From positions 11,617,501 through 11,681,500 of the forward strand of contig CM076961.1 of assembly GCA_039566865.1 (NCBI GenBank): a DNA stretch of 64,000 nucleotides. Reading direction: 5' to 3'. Source of the DNA: Aurelia coerulea. Lineage: Eukaryota > Cnidaria > Scyphozoa > Semaeostomeae > Ulmaridae. Shown piece by piece: positions 1-12,114 of this stretch. The notes beneath the pieces were generated by a model. That model made no database searches. It was given only the letters and a program-made list of their open reading frames with translations, and was not told where the DNA came from. Numbering within the stretch: the first letter of the stretch is position 1; the number at the start of each line of letters is the position of its first letter. The translations under genes and the position numbers were made by a program.

Positions 1-1285
1 TTCCTTCAATGTTTAGCCTTTGGTCTGCTTTCTCTTACAAATTTTGATTATATTTCTCAGAGATTGCAAATATTAGCAACAAGCATTATATTGTATTACA
101 AGATTCATATTCACGTTCACTATAACATTCGTATTTGCATTCAGATTCAGAGCACTATTTTAGGTCATAATAACTGCAAATGGAAAAAAATATCAGATAA
201 TAAAACAATTTAGCTATGCTCTATTGTATGGTGGTTTTTTTGAATTTTTTTCTGTGGCAGGTTTGGCATGAAAACGGGCAGTGCACCCTCCATGACCACA
301 CGCTAGGCCACATCATTGGCCTTGTAAAAAAAACGCACTATTTTATTATGTTTATTTATTACTATATCTATTCAAAATATGAGTCAAATCTCTCAATAGG
401 GCAGAGGGAAACCCGCAAATCTTCCAATTTGACGCTTATAAGCCATTGATATCGCGTATTCCGATCACATGACTGAAAATTTGGCTTTCGAGATAACTTT
501 TCGAGTACCTTCACGAAGATAAAAATGGATATTCGACTAATAAATATACAGAGCTGATTTTACCACGAATCGATTTGAGAGGCCCCACTCCACATTTGTT
601 TTTCTGCATTTGATTGAAATTTCATCAGGGATCGGCGTTACATCGAATTTCATTCCTTCGAAAATTGGCCTATATTCAAGAAATCTTCAGGAACGCTACA
701 AATAAGATACAGCTTTCAAAATTTCACATGTTACGTGAATTATGTTCTGGAATAGCATGAACATATTTGTTTGTTTGATTTTTGAAAATCCTTAACGAAT
801 TAAAGACAAATGACGGAGATATAAGGTGATTTAAGTCAGGGGCCTGGGCAATCTAAATATAACCTATTGAATTCCATTGTATTTGATGATATTGAGAGAT
901 TAGCAAATCAATTAGACAAATGAAAGCACTAAGCCATCTTTTGTTCTATTTTTAAACAAGGCGCTATATATCCGTCATTTGTCTTTAAAGCTATTTGCTG
1001 CCAAGAAAGCTGATAGGCCTACCTTAACCCGGAGCAGAATCCCAGTAATCGGCATTAAGTCACTCTTTTCCGCAATAATAACCAGCGGATATATTAACGA
1101 ATAACTTAACCACAGTTTCAATTTTTTCCCACCAATTTTTCATCGTTGATTTCGATAAAATGTGATAAGACTTTACAGCCTCTGCAACAAACCGTCCAAA
1201 TATCGGTACCAAATACATGGAAAACTTGCATAAAACAAAAGGTTGTGCAAGGCTCATTCCCATATTGACACAGCAAATTGATACA
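1..1285 (-). repeat. Dispersed repeat, inverted copy of 15320-17280
   Basis: Read on the minus strand, this segment matches 15320-17280 on the plus strand almost throughout. Shared landmarks are the stretch near 1-80 (matching 17190-17280), the one near 1020-1100 (matching 16540-16600) and the one near 1160-1280 (matching 15330-15480). The copy continues beyond the left window edge. Short open frames here (216-449, 1060-1305) are not conserved between the copies and I do not regard them as genes. The family is unknown. Confidence 0.8.
804..984. mobile_element. 181 bp piggyBac-type MITE with TTAA target duplication
   Basis: The ends are inverted repeats beginning AGACAAATGACGGA on both sides, each flanked by TTAA (800-803 and 985-988). 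The opposite-strand copy of the surrounding repeat (near 16630-16650) has a single TTAA and no insert, so the empty site is visible in the same window. TTAA duplication is the hallmark of the piggyBac superfamily. There is no coding capacity, so it must have been moved in trans. Confidence 0.85.
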
Positions 1286-1451
1286 TATTTATATATCATA
1301 TTCATATTTTAAACATATTTATACAGGGTACAAAATTCAATAAATATTGTTTTACAATTTGGCCCTGTCAAAAGTAAAGTTCCTAATATAATACATATAA
1401 GCAAATTAGATGAAAATTTACACCTGAATACACCTGAATATCTGTACAAAA

Positions 1452-1725
1452 TTAAAGATTTTCGTACCCCAACTGTCTCAACCTTGATTTAAAAGAGTAG
1501 ACAGAGGGAGCCCCTTTGATATTGTCGTTAAGCATGTTCCACACTTTTGTACCACGGTAAGAGAATGCCTTTTGGCCACTTACTGTTCTCATTAACGGTG
1601 CTGCAAGATAATTTTTAGTGTTTCTTAGCTCACGAGTGTGGAAATCTGATAGTCTTACGAAAAGATCACTGATGTACTGTGGTGCTAGATCGTTTATATC
1701 TTTGGACACATCGTGGTTGGCATTC
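1452..1725 (-). pseudogene. 3' end of a CR1/L2-like non-LTR ORF2
   Basis: The last ~90 codons match the C-terminal tail shared by other elements here (compare 21996-23198 and 53940-56756). They carry a DLAPQYIS segment, a GQKAFSYRGTKVWN segment and a closing FKSRLRQL segment before the stop. AT-rich sequence down to about 1330 is probably the 3' UTR. The open frame continues upstream to 2021, but that part has no resemblance to the family. It is a 5'-truncated dead copy. Confidence 0.75.
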
Positions 1726-1729
1726 AAAC

Positions 1730-3330
1730 AGCAGTACAGTGATGCAGTTTCGAAAAGAAAACAAAATTTATGATGAATGCGTTGTGTTGGAATAAAAGCA
1801 GAAAAAACTAGAAAGAACAAGGAATCTCTCTGCACAAAATCAAATTCTTGTGAGGAAGAAAGACAAGTCGCAAAGAGAGGAAGACAGCGGTTGATCGATT
1901 TCGTGAGGACAAGAAGAGACAAGCTCAAATAACTGTGCAGGAAAGTCCGTTTAAGCTGCTCGCAACAGCAGCACACAAATTTGGGAGACTGAGAATTGTT
2001 TTGCCAGAACTTGAAGAGCATTGGAAAGCCGTTTTCAGGACAGACGATGTAGGGGTTTCTATAATCCTATCCTTTCTGTTCAGATGCTTCCTTTTGAAAG
2101 CGACGAGCAAGCTGAAGGCGAATACAGGCCTGAAGCGAAGTAAACAACGCACAAAAGGGAGACGATCACATCAAAGGGTAATTAGCTTTTTTATTCTTCG
2201 ATTTTGTAATGGTTTTTATCATCTGTTGACTCAAGAATTATGACTGTAAAGATATCATACGACATTCCAAATCCCTCAAGGATTCTTTACCGTTTTTTTG
2301 TAGGCAATTCATGATAATCTGTGAGATCACAACAAATGCCAAGGCCAAACGAAAGAACGAAGGCAGTGTCTGAAACACTTCCGCGCCGATCTGTCAAGGC
2401 TTGGTCAGAGGATGATTCACAGAGAGACGTGGCTTAGGAAATGATTCCAATGCACTGTTTTGTGACGAACGATCGTTTGCTGCAGTTGGTAAATCATGAA
2501 CACTTTACTAGCATCCTAAGAAACTCATTTTCGTTATTTCATATTCCAGTATTTGCATGAACAACAAATGAGTAAAACAGTTTCGCACAGTTTTGCAAAT
2601 GCTAGGAAACACCATTTCTCAGTAGCTTGCAAAGTTGAGTGCATATACATTTTTATATATTCTTTTTTGTGACATTGTTATTTCTTATCTGTCAATCTGC
2701 TAGTAGCCCATCTTGGTCTATTTTGGAACGGTTTTAGCTCATCTTCCTAAACGTCTCTGATAAAACAACGCCGGGCTTCCCTTCTCGCTATAAGCCTCGG
2801 CTCGCCCTAACTCCGCTAGGAATCATCTTTGTCGTCTCTGCTTCATAGTCAGTTTAAATGGTTTCAACTGCGCTGCTAAAATCGGAACTTCCTTCAGTAC
2901 TGATTTCAATGTCTGTCAAAATGAAGCTTGCATTAGTCATTCTCTAAAGTTACGATTTACGATCGAAATGCAAACATGATATCAGAATAATCCTGTAAAT
3001 CATCAACGAAACCAACGTCACTGCGGAATTAACAATATATCACAAAGGGTTCATCCCGGGATGTACGTCATGACCAGGCTCGACCCAAACTTCTCACTGC
3101 GCGTTTTTCTCTCCAAAGTAGGGGTTTTCAAACGTCCATAAAACAGGGTTATTAACGAGATTTCGCTATTTTTGATTATTCATATGACTATTCATTTTAA
3201 AGATTTGTACATCATAGTTAATTGTTCCCCTCTGAAATGGATCTTTTGGTCGGCATGAAAGGCAACACTGAAAAAGTCATTTATGCAACAGGAACATATT
3301 ATAACAGCAATTCGATATACTAGTTTAAAG
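1730..3330. other. No recognisable gene
   Basis: Short overlapping frames occur on both strands (for example 1935-2243) with no domain or family pattern. I see no RNA gene, LTR or inverted terminal repeat. It may be unique intergenic or intronic DNA, or a repeat too decayed to recognise. Confidence 0.4.
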
Positions 3331-3340
3331 CAAACTCATC

Positions 3341-3402
3341 GGTTAATAAGATGTAGGCTAAAGTTCGTACGGTTAATAAGATGTAGACTAAGTTCGTACA
3401 TT
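3341..3402. repeat. Two-copy tandem duplication, ~30 bp unit
   Basis: The phrase GGTTAATAAGATGTAG followed by CTAA and GTTCGTAC occurs twice in direct succession. It is followed by two similar ATTATAAGT copies up to about 3430. Confidence 0.75.
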
Positions 3403-3703
3403 ATAAGTTTCCTAATACATTATAAGTCTCTTTTTTAACATACGTAAAATAAGTTCTAGTGTTGTTTTTGTGGGGGTATTGGAAGCGCTTCATGGCAGGG
3501 AGTGCCTACTACTAAATATATAGTAAACTCTAGAAGCAGAGCAGACCAGTAAACCTAACTCCGGAGGAGCAGACTCCATCGTCAGGGATTCCTAACTTAA
3601 CTAACTTAATCAACTAACCGAACCTGATGGCCTAATCGGGAGCAGACCTCATAGGCAACCTGCCAGCGTGCACACCAGCAGGGATTCCTAGGTGGACCGA
3701 AAT

Positions 3704-3820
3704 GCTGCGGAGGAACAGTCTCCGACTTGGAAAATGCGGAGGAACAGACTCCGACGTGGAAATTGCGGAGGAACAGTCTCCGACTTGGAAATTGCGGAGT
3801 AGTAGACCCCGATTATAAAT
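3704..3820. repeat. Tandem repeat, ~29 bp unit, four copies
   Basis: Four consecutive units begin TGCGGAG and contain CAGTCTCCGACTTGG or a variant; the last has diverged. Related single units (GGAGGAGCAGACTCC) lie at 3562-3580. The minus-strand frame 3632-3841 merely reads through this repeat. Confidence 0.8.
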
Positions 3821-4157
3821 TTTTGTGGGGATGGGCCCCACGAAAAGGCAATAAGAACTGATAATTTTTTAGATTTTCGAGTTTGTGTTTTGAAGTGAGT
3901 TTTAACATGTTTTTAACTGGATAAAAGGCACTTCACCGCCACAAATTGCAACGCAATTCCCCACAAACGAGAAGGAGAAAAAGCTGTATTTTGTTTTAAA
4001 AAAGTAGGCGAAATTTTTGTGTTGTTCTTTGTATTATGTTTCCATGATTTAGAGTATGGTATCAATATCTTTTGCTTTTGTGTTCATATGGATAAATAAC
4101 AGCAAACCACTAGGCGTTATCTCAATAAATGCTTGTTGCTCACGTGGATGCGACATC

Positions 4158-4230
4158 AATAACAATATTAATAATGATAATAATAATAGTAAATAATAAT
4201 AGGAACAATAATAACAAGAACAATAATAAT
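4158..4230. repeat. Imperfect AAT microsatellite
   Basis: An AAT/AAC-rich imperfect trinucleotide run. The short frame 4129-4323 is a product of this low-complexity DNA. Confidence 0.8.
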
Positions 4231-4232
4231 GC

Positions 4233-4718
4233 GGGTTCTACAATAAGTTTTGGTACGCTAACCTCTCCTTTGTTTCGGTTTTGGGTGAATACGAGGCAAA
4301 GAAATGATGTACCCTCGTGTTAGGCCCGTCTTAGCCGTGCTGGAATCAAGAAAAGCCGCATGAACTATTTGTGAAACAACTCGGAAGAAACCTTCGATGG
4401 GGAAGATGTGCTGTTTGAAAATACGTTGGTATGGAGATATTTTAACATTCTATCTGTATATATAAGCCTCTGTGAACTTGGCTTGAGTGCTATTAGAGAT
4501 TGGCAAAATCGCAATAAGGTGGTCTATTTTTATTCTTCCCTATTTATTATTACTATCCAGCTAACTAGACGAACTAGGTAGGCCAATTGCATCAAAAAAG
4601 TCACATCCATTAGGTTTCAGCATAAGCTCTTGATAAAATGACCGAGCTTGCTTCATGCTAGTGATTATAAGCCCATGATCAAGTAAACAACATGTGTAAC
4701 TAAGGTCAACGAATTAAT
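4233..4718. other. No gene seen; possible 3' flank of the DIRS-type element
   Basis: AT-rich sequence with no domain signal on either strand. It lies downstream of the tyrosine-recombinase frame (minus strand), so it may hold the terminal repeat of that element. I could not find the split direct repeats or inverted ends expected for Ngaro or DIRS. Confidence 0.3.
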
Positions 4719-5739
4719 TTACTTTTGTAGGGACGAACTAAGCATGTCCTGAGCTGCAGTGGCTAATACTTCTTTTGGCAGCTCGATATATCGTTTATAA
4801 CATTCAGAAGACCATCTACCCATTGTCTGGATCAACCAAGGAGGCATACCGGCTGCTGCTGCTGTAGTAGCAGCACCCCTACGAAAACTGTGACTAGCAA
4901 ACTCTTCTGGTTTAAAACCCAATAACGACAAAATTGTTCCTTAGTTCGGAGGTGAATGATACCCGGCTAAGTGGTTGGCCATTGGCATACACAAATAGTT
5001 GTCCAGGTGGGGGCTTTGTCTTCCTAAGGTATAGAGGCATTGATGTGACTGCACAAACGTGGGACCCTGACTTTCCAATGGTCAGAGAGACACCTCTTTT
5101 AAATTGATCGGTTTTTGATTTCTTTATGTTGATACATAAGTAGGTTGGTTGCTCAATTGTGGGCATTATTGTTACATCAGCCAAGGCCAGATTAGTTTCT
5201 GGGTTGAAAGCTCTATCACATGTGAATTCGCTGATTCTAAGGAAGCCAAAAAATGCGAGGCAAAATGACGCCCAAATCATGGCATTATCAACACTAGGTG
5301 CCCTGTTTGGTTGCAAATTCTCAAAAAACATCTCTAGGTGGGTTAACAAAATTGGATGACGAACTCTAGTGTGAATCCCTTGGTGTATTTTAATACCTCT
5401 TAGTGTATACTGGAGTTGGGAGAGATGCTCTATGTCAAGACTGAAACCATTCCGAATGTGCAGATCCCTTACCGCAGCAAGATAGGTCTTGATTGTGTCA
5501 AGCTTCAAGGTCTTTGCCAGGTATGTGACAAAATAGCATAGTGTTGTTTCATTTGTGGGAAGAATAGGACCAAAATCATGTACTTTGAAGCCATGGCAGA
5601 ACTCGTAGAATTGCTTGACACCTGAGCGATAACATGCTTTGGTGCTTTCAGCCAGAGATAAATTGTTAAATGTTTGGAGAAGCGGATTCAAAGCTTCAAA
5701 AGGTGCGGCGGGATTTGCTGCGGTAAAGCATCTGCCCAT
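4719..5739 (-). pseudogene. Tyrosine recombinase of the DIRS/Ngaro element
   Basis: This enzyme would integrate circular cDNA by site-specific recombination rather than by DDE transposition. The first frame (5739-4912) has the N-terminal SAM-like region and the catalytic block around FLRISE (Arg) and KKSKTDQFKRG (Lys). After a one-base frameshift near 4935, the second frame (4931-4719) carries HSFRRG (His-x-x-Arg), GRWSSECYKRY (Trp and the nucleophilic Tyr) and the stop. The whole tetrad is therefore present but split between frames. The start overlaps the RNase H frame by about 50 bases, as is usual in these compact elements. Confidence 0.82.
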
Positions 5740-7378
5740 GGGGCCAGTTCTCGGAATCGGTCCACCTGAAAACGGGACAGAGAGTCAGCGATGTCGTTTC
5801 TTATGCCCGGGATATGCTTAGCAAAAAAATAGAAATTATGCTGCATTGTGGTTAGTGTTAGTGTGCGGACTAAATCCATAATCTTGGGACACTTAGAACG
5901 TCTAGAATTAACTACGCTAACTACTGCTTCATTATCGCAAAAGAAAGTAATACGTTTCCGACTCCACAAATGCCCCCACACAGAACAAGCAACAACAATT
6001 GCAAACAGTTCCTGCCAAGCTATTGAAACCCCATTACAACCTAGCAACTGGGATGGTGACCAACTACCCTGGAACCAAGAAGTTCCGAATATACCACCAA
6101 AGCCGAGTCTTCCTGACGCATCGGTGAACAGCTTCAACTCGGAGGAGCTTTCCCAGAAATGGTTTAGGAAAAGGGCCTTGCCGTTCCAGTCACACAGAAA
6201 AGATTGCCACATCCGAATGTCATCCCGAAAACCCTTCCCCAGGTAGATGTGATGATGTGGCTTTGTTACCCCCACTGTTAAAGCTATAATTCTTCGAAGG
6301 AAGGCTCTACAAGAGGGGACAACTTTGCATGCAAAATTGAGGACTCCAATATGTGACTGGAGTTGGACAAGGGTAGACGACCGTTTTGTAAGCCAAAGAG
6401 CAAGCTCCTCCTTTAAGCGTGTCACCTTATCCTCAGGAAGACGCGCTTCCATCCGTTTGGGATCTAGAATAATCCCTAAAAATTCCAGTACCTGGGAGAG
6501 TCCTTCTGTCTTACCTTTAGCTAATTGAATATTAAGTGCTTTGAAAGTCAAACACATGCTGGTAAGATTTTCCTTACAACTTTGGTCTGGAGTTATGGGA
6601 CTTTGGGGGTCAATGATAAAAAATCATCCAAGAAATGAGCTACGAAAGAAATTCTACACTTTTCATGCAAAATCCACTCCACCGCTTCGGATAGCTGATT
6701 AAATAAAAACGGGGCACTGCGTAATCCAAAGGGAAGAACCTTATCGTAGTAGTACAATCCATCCCACTGCATTCCTAACAGCTCCCAGTTATCAGGGTGG
6801 ATAGGAATGAGGCGAAATGCAGATTCAATATCGGTCTTGGCCAAAAATGCCACTTCTCCTTGTTGGTGTATTGCCTGTATTGCATGATCGATCGTAACAT
6901 AGGTTAGAGAAAAAGCTTCCTTATTAATTGAAGAATTTATTGAGCAACCAGATTTAGGGTATGAAAGGTGGAAAATAGTACGGTACTTGTTTGAATGCTT
7001 CTTTGGAACAAGACCAATAGGAGAAACTTGAACATTGTCCAAAGGCGGTTCAGAAAAAGGCCTTGCAGTGCGACCTAAGCTTACTTCCCTATCTAAGTTC
7101 TCCTGAATTTTGCTAGGAAGGGCTAAAGCAGTGGGCAAATTCCTCGAAAATCTAGCAGTTCTAGGACCATTGTAACCTATTTTGGCCCCTTCCCGCAGAT
7201 CTGTGCAAAGTTTTGTAACAAAAGGCCTATCTGGGTGATTAGAAAGATTCTGTTCTAATAAGTCAACATTAACTGGGGTTATGGATGCTTCTACACCTGA
7301 CTTTACACTACTTTTGGCCTGCTGTGAAGCTGAGTTGTCCCCCGGAGGTGGGACAACGGATACCTGGGTGGACTGCAT
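5688..7378 (-). pseudogene. Reverse transcriptase-RNase H of the DIRS/Ngaro element
   Basis: The frame 7378-6593 holds the reverse transcriptase fingers and palm. It shows a VSPIGLVPKKHSNKYRTI segment, a KTDIESAFRLIPIHP segment (first Asp), LPFGLRSAPFLFNQL and the FLDDF catalytic box. A frameshift near 6590 moves the reading to 6557-5688, which gives ALNIQLAKGKTEG, the thumb, and an RNase H domain with LFTDASG, FFCDNEAVV and NDIADSLSR. Catalytic residues look intact, so the lesion is the frameshift. The downstream recombinase begins inside the end of this frame. Confidence 0.82.
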
Positions 7379-7399
7379 TGCAGAAGGGCCTGTTACACA

Positions 7400-8542
7400 C
7401 GTGACGGAAGGACACGGGGAGGATACACATTCTGCACCTCGGTTGAAGTTGACGCATATTCGTGCCCCCTTTGTTGCAACTCCTTCACTGGATATTGGGG
7501 GTCCCTGGATGAAAAAAAGGCTCAGTGAAAATCCTCTTCTAGCTGGCCTGGGCTAGCAGTGATTTCAAAAAAATGAGCTCTGAGCCACAACTGCTGGTCG
7601 AGTTACTCTTGTTGCGGACCCAATTTAATGCTCTGTGATTAACGTTTTAGCTGCCTTGGCACGAAATCCGATAGTAACTTCCTAGACAGATTTCATACAA
7701 TAGCCACCCAAGATTTTTGTGATATGCTGCTGCAAATATCTTTAGGGGATGATTTCACAGATAATTGATAGAAGCTCTGAACGGATGACCGAGCTGCAAA
7801 CAACTTCTGAATAAACCAAAAATCTTCATGAACATAGGTTAAATAAACGCATCTGTCCACTGCAGATCAAAAATTGTAGTCCTTTATGCGATGAAGGTTT
7901 TTTCATCTTGTTGATCATTTGGGGTTATGAAGATCAATATTCAATTTTAAGTTGTAATCATCGATCTTTTTTATCTAACGTGAAAGAAACATTGCTGGGT
8001 GCTTCGGAGGCTACTTGGTGTAAGTTGTGCGGCAGTAGTTTATCAAGTTCGAAAATCTCACCGGATTGCACAGCCTTGACGAAGTGCTGCGGAATATCCA
8101 AGGATGTGCCCAGATCTGCACTTTGGAAAAAGGGGGGCTGTTCCTGGGGCAGAATTGTGCTGCCAAGTCGCACGAAACTCTCTGCACTGACTGGCCTCTC
8201 CGGTTGTTGTTGCAAACATTGCGCTTGTGCGGCTTGTAGTACTGGTGCTGGATTTGCCGAGAGAGCTTGAGCTTGTAGGGCAAGGGCAGTTTGAGCAGCT
8301 TGCGTCGCAACTTCCGCCAAACTATTCTGGATCGCCCGTTGCACTAGGGTGTCCACTGTAGCTTCTAGTTCGTTGACGTTGCTCGAACTCGCATCTCCAC
8401 CTTAATTGGTACTTGCTGCAGGAAGAACGGTCGCTGGTTCTATTTCTCTTGCAGGCCAGGAGCTTGCTGTGGTAAGCCTTGTGTTCGTTCTTACCGCTCT
8501 CTTCGAAGCAGCCTGCTTCTTAGTCGCTCTTATCTTCGGCAT
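7400..8542 (-). pseudogene. Gag-like region of the DIRS/Ngaro element
   Basis: A basic start (MPKIRATKKQAASKRA) at 8542 is followed by an in-frame TAA at 8404-8402. The same frame then runs to 7958 through Ala/Gln-rich sequence. From 7958 to 7400 coding-like sequence continues in changing frames. It includes a Cys/His cluster around 7400-7470 (ICVNFNRGAEC in one frame, FRHVCNRPFCNAVHPG in another) that resembles the zinc motif ending DIRS-type Gag proteins. Gag would package element RNA. Assignment rests on position and the Cys/His cluster. Confidence 0.6.
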
Positions 8543-8559
8543 TGCAAAATGAAATTTCG

Positions 8560-9060
8560 TGTGGTGCTCGATGTAGCGCAAAAACCGAAAAGATGCATAA
8601 GGAAGGGGGTTATTGGTTTAAATACCATTACGAAATCACATGCTTGCTGTATATTAATAGTTTGCTGATTTGCGTGCGTAGAAGCACGAAATTCCAGAAG
8701 AAAAACATGATGTTATCAGAAATACCTCAGATGTGAGGAGGGGCTTCCTTTGTACCGTTGCGAGCAGACTTTGAAAGGTTGAGGTGCACTTAGTTGATAA
8801 GCACGCGCGGAAACGTAAGAAATAAGTGACTATTAGGAATCTGAAAGGACCATCTAACGGGATTATCGAGTATAGAATATGGTTCAAAGGGCATCTCTGC
8901 TTTGCACGTCAGATATCGGGTCAATTTAGTTTCAGCAAACGAAGCACAAAGTATGTGCTCTTGTGCATCAGCCCACCTAGAAGGGGGACCTGGGACCGAG
9001 TTAGGAAGGAACTTTGTTGAACATTTCAAGTTGAAAATTAACCTACATAAAAGGTGCCCT
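8560..9060. other. No recognisable gene
   Basis: Overlapping short frames on both strands (8654-9029) show no family signal. It separates the DIRS-type element from the truncated 3' side of nonLTR-A. Confidence 0.35.
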
Positions 9061-9077
9061 TTTACTGCAACATAGAT

Positions 9078-9706
9078 GTTTCTTTCAAAATCATTTTTTT
9101 GATGGACAACCAGCCTAGTTCTTTGCGTAACGGCACAGAAGGTGCATCATAAGGACTACCCGTATTGATTCGGGCAGCCCTGTTTTGCAGTTTTTGTAGA
9201 GACTCTATTCTAGTAATACCACTACAGCCCCAAACGGAGCAGCAATAGTTTAGATGTGGTTCTACAATACTACGATAAATGTCCTTCAATGTCTCCATAG
9301 ATACGAAGTTTTTACAGTATTTCAAAAGGTCAATTGCTCGAGAAACTTTCCCTTTTATACTCTCAATTTGGCACCTCCACGTTAGACTGTTGTCTATTTG
9401 GAGACCAAGGTATTTTACTTTGCTCACTAAATCAATTTCAGTGCCACCAACGTTAAACACAGGTAAAAAAGCAGGCTGCACTGCCATTTTATTTACATTT
9501 TGCATTGACCCAACTATCATAGCCTGTGTTTTGACGACGTTCAAGGATAGCTTATTACCTTGAAGCCATTTCTCGATATCAACAAGTTCGGCGTTTAACA
9601 CCATGTGCATTTCTTTCAAGTTTTTGGAGGAATAGGAAATCATGGTATCATCAGCATACGTGTTTGCCTCTGCCTTCTTCAGTGCAAAGGGAAGATCATT
9701 TATATA
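9078..9706 (-). pseudogene. nonLTR-A, 3' half of reverse transcriptase (interrupted copy)
   Basis: Minus-strand coding from the LLYINDLP segment at 9706 through YADD (codons at 9659-9648) and the thumb, with LQGNKLSLNVVKTQAM, KYLGLQIDNSLTW, YCCSVWGCSG and KLQNRAARI. It ends abruptly at about 9078, so the 3' end is lost. The 5' half of the same element is at 13588-14600. The two halves were separated by the 3.85 kb insertion at 9721-13573, since a 14 bp piece of this gene is present at both edges. The family is CR1/L2-like. Confidence 0.85.
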
Positions 9707-9720
9707 AAGTAGAAAGAGAA

Positions 9721-10543
9721 AATTAATAAGAATCCTTGACCAAATCGCCGGGACTTTGGTTTGACACTTGTTTTGACATCAGAACACATAGAAGATTAAA
9801 ATAAAATTGGGGGTCCCTCTTGAAAATGCCAGGAACACCTCCACAGCGGCCCAAATAGCTAGACTGCGGCTCATGTAACGCCAAATGCTCAATTTGAAGC
9901 CATTACAACAAAAAAGTGAGTAAATCATTGCATTAAGTATGTAGTAAATGAAAATAAATCCATTTTGAACACCAGAGAGGGGATAAATCCGGTCTTAATG
10001 GCATTTAACAGAGCAAAAAAGCATATGCTCCTCCGTAGAGGCGCAAAAATTGAATTTTCTGCTTTTCTTGCCGCTAGAATGTTTCCAGTGCAGTCAGGGG
10101 GTCCAAGACAAGAGATTTTCTAAGCATTAAGATTGGTTCATGATGATGATTAATTGTTGGCGTTGCATTATTGGCTATTGGTAGGAAATTGGCCTGATTT
10201 TCCTTGCCTCCATCGTTGATTAATCATTCAATAATCATCAACTTCCTCATCTTTACCTCCATTAATATTTGCGCGTTCTTTTTCAATCTTATTATTGTAA
10301 TTTCTCCTTCATCATTAATGGCATCATCAACAACCGACTCATTATGTTCTGGAGCCTAAATCTTAGCGATGTTGATAGAGCCAAGTGCATCAGGCAGCAT
10401 TTTTACCTAAAGTACTAGATCTTTGAATCGAAAATGTAAGCTGAGACTGTTAGAAATCTGTAGTTAGCTAATCTTCCCATAGCCTTCCAGTTTGATGAAT
10501 TCGTTCATTTGTATAGATACGAAGAATTCAGCTTCTTAGGTTA
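9721..10543 (+). repeat. Left inverted arm of foldback element
   Basis: About 823 bp, matching 12741-13573 in reverse complement with few differences. Easy landmarks are the CAATTTTTGCGCCTCTACGG region (as read on the right arm) and the ATCATCAACTTCCTCATC stretch at 10235-10252. No coding signal. Confidence 0.88.
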
Positions 10544-11700
10544 TAGTTCTTGTAGCCCCTCCATCCTGACATCTTGCAGCAATGGACATTAAAAATTTCA
10601 AAGACAACATATTAATTGGGGCTGACATTTGAGATCGCACTAACATTATGTTTGGGCAGCGCAAAAAGCTGCACACACCGTCCGTGTCATACAAACAGAC
10701 TTACGATGGGAACATAGCACGATGACCTGATAATTTTGGTCGATGACCTGAGCAAATCAGGACCTTCTAAAAGGCGTTTCATAGATTCGAAAAGAGTTTG
10801 ATATTTCACCGTCAACAACAATTTCCATCTGTAAAGAAGAAATAGTACATCTTTTTGCAAGAACTGATTGTAATTTCAATAGAATTGATGTTGTTGAACA
10901 GTGTTGGGAAGTTTCTCTCACCTTGATCTCGAGGATTTCTGCAATCAGAGAAACAGACTATGCATTTATCTTTATTAACATTTGGAACATTATTCACATA
11001 GGCCCATGTTTCTACCAACTACGGTGAAAATCCGATATGATGCGATTTTTAATATCTGCTCCCCCCCCCCTGGAGCCTGAGGCAAATAGCAACTTCTACA
11101 TAATACCTTCTCCTAGAATGTAGAATTGCTCGCTGCTGTAACTGAGTTTGAGAAACAATCTATTCCCTACAAATACATGACTGCGCACCACATGCATGGC
11201 GATCTGATACGTCCTTATGTTATGGCCTTTGCGCATGATCATGTGTACCTAGAGACTCTTGACCTTGTGTCTTGAGGTCCCTTGAGGTATTACTGCAAAT
11301 CCGATCAAATGTTCTCCAAACGCCTGGATGATTTGATGAATTCCAATTGATACTTAAAAAATCAGTTATAAGAAGTCAGGAGTACTAGTTCCTGGTGCTG
11401 TCTAAGGCATCTCCTAAATCTGTAGCTCATGAGGTCTTGCTGCATCTGATTGTCATTTTCATGGAGAAGGATAATCTTAATAATGAAGTTAGCAGGTGAA
11501 AACCTCTGGTTGGCTCATATCTTCAATTGAACAAAGTGTTGGGTCCATTCCGCACCCACTGGTCCATCCTTCTTTCATCCTTGCAATCAGCTAAGTTTTT
11601 TCTGGATCTGGTTTGTCTCATCTAGATAGTATTTCATGAGGTAGTATACAACTTGGTTGCTGTACCAAGGGACTCCAGATTCCAATTCAACTAGCAGAAA
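10544..11700. other. Foldback core, no recognisable gene
   Basis: No domain found on either strand. A C-run at about 11044-11054 is the only low-complexity tract. It may be captured host or repeat DNA. Confidence 0.35.
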
Positions 11701-11705
11701 ACAAT

Positions 11706-11886
11706 GCTCTTCTAACTCGAAATGTGTCAAAACAGCGCGCTGCAATACAGGCATTTATAAGAACTGATTTGTACCAAGAAACATAAGCGACTGGAATTCA
11801 TTGCCTGACTCAGTGGTGGTTCTAAACGAGAGAAATAATTACTCTAAAGCTGCATTGGCAAACTTTCTAAAATATTTTGAAGCCTG
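11706..11886 (+). pseudogene. C-terminal tail of a non-LTR ORF2
   Basis: One plus-strand frame reads a FVPRNISDWNSLPDSVV segment and then KAALANFLKYF before a stop at 11886. The DWNSLP block followed by a basic helix closes many CR1/Jockey-group ORF2 proteins. It is a fragment carried in the core of the foldback element. Confidence 0.65.
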
Positions 11887-12114
11887 ATTTGATTTCTACT
11901 GGGTGACATTTTTCAGTGGCGGAGCAATAGGAGGGTATGGGGGGGGGGGTAAATACCAACCCCATCACCGTTTTGGAAATGCAGTCATTTAGATTCGTCC
12001 AAAAATGTCATACACATTTTAAGGTAGGGGTACGTCTGTGTTCAGTCTCGCGTTCTTGGTCATCTAATGCTAAAAATGATCTCGTCATTCTGAGATCTTT
12101 TTGTGCCGTTTGTG

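Larger units (their letters stand above)
4719..8542 (-). mobile_element. DIRS/Ngaro-type tyrosine-recombinase retroelement, decayed
   Basis: Read on the minus strand, the order is a gag-like frame (8542-7400), reverse transcriptase (7378 to about 6560), RNase H (to 5688) and a tyrosine recombinase (5739-4719). This order, with a recombinase in place of a DDE integrase, defines the DIRS order. I see no methyltransferase domain, which favours Ngaro over classical DIRS, but terminal repeats were not found. At least one in-frame stop and three frameshifts make the copy dead. Confidence 0.8.

Noticed and set aside
1935..2243. 102-codon plus-strand frame
   Set aside because: Overlaps frames on the other strand, no family resemblance and no splice or promoter context that stands out.
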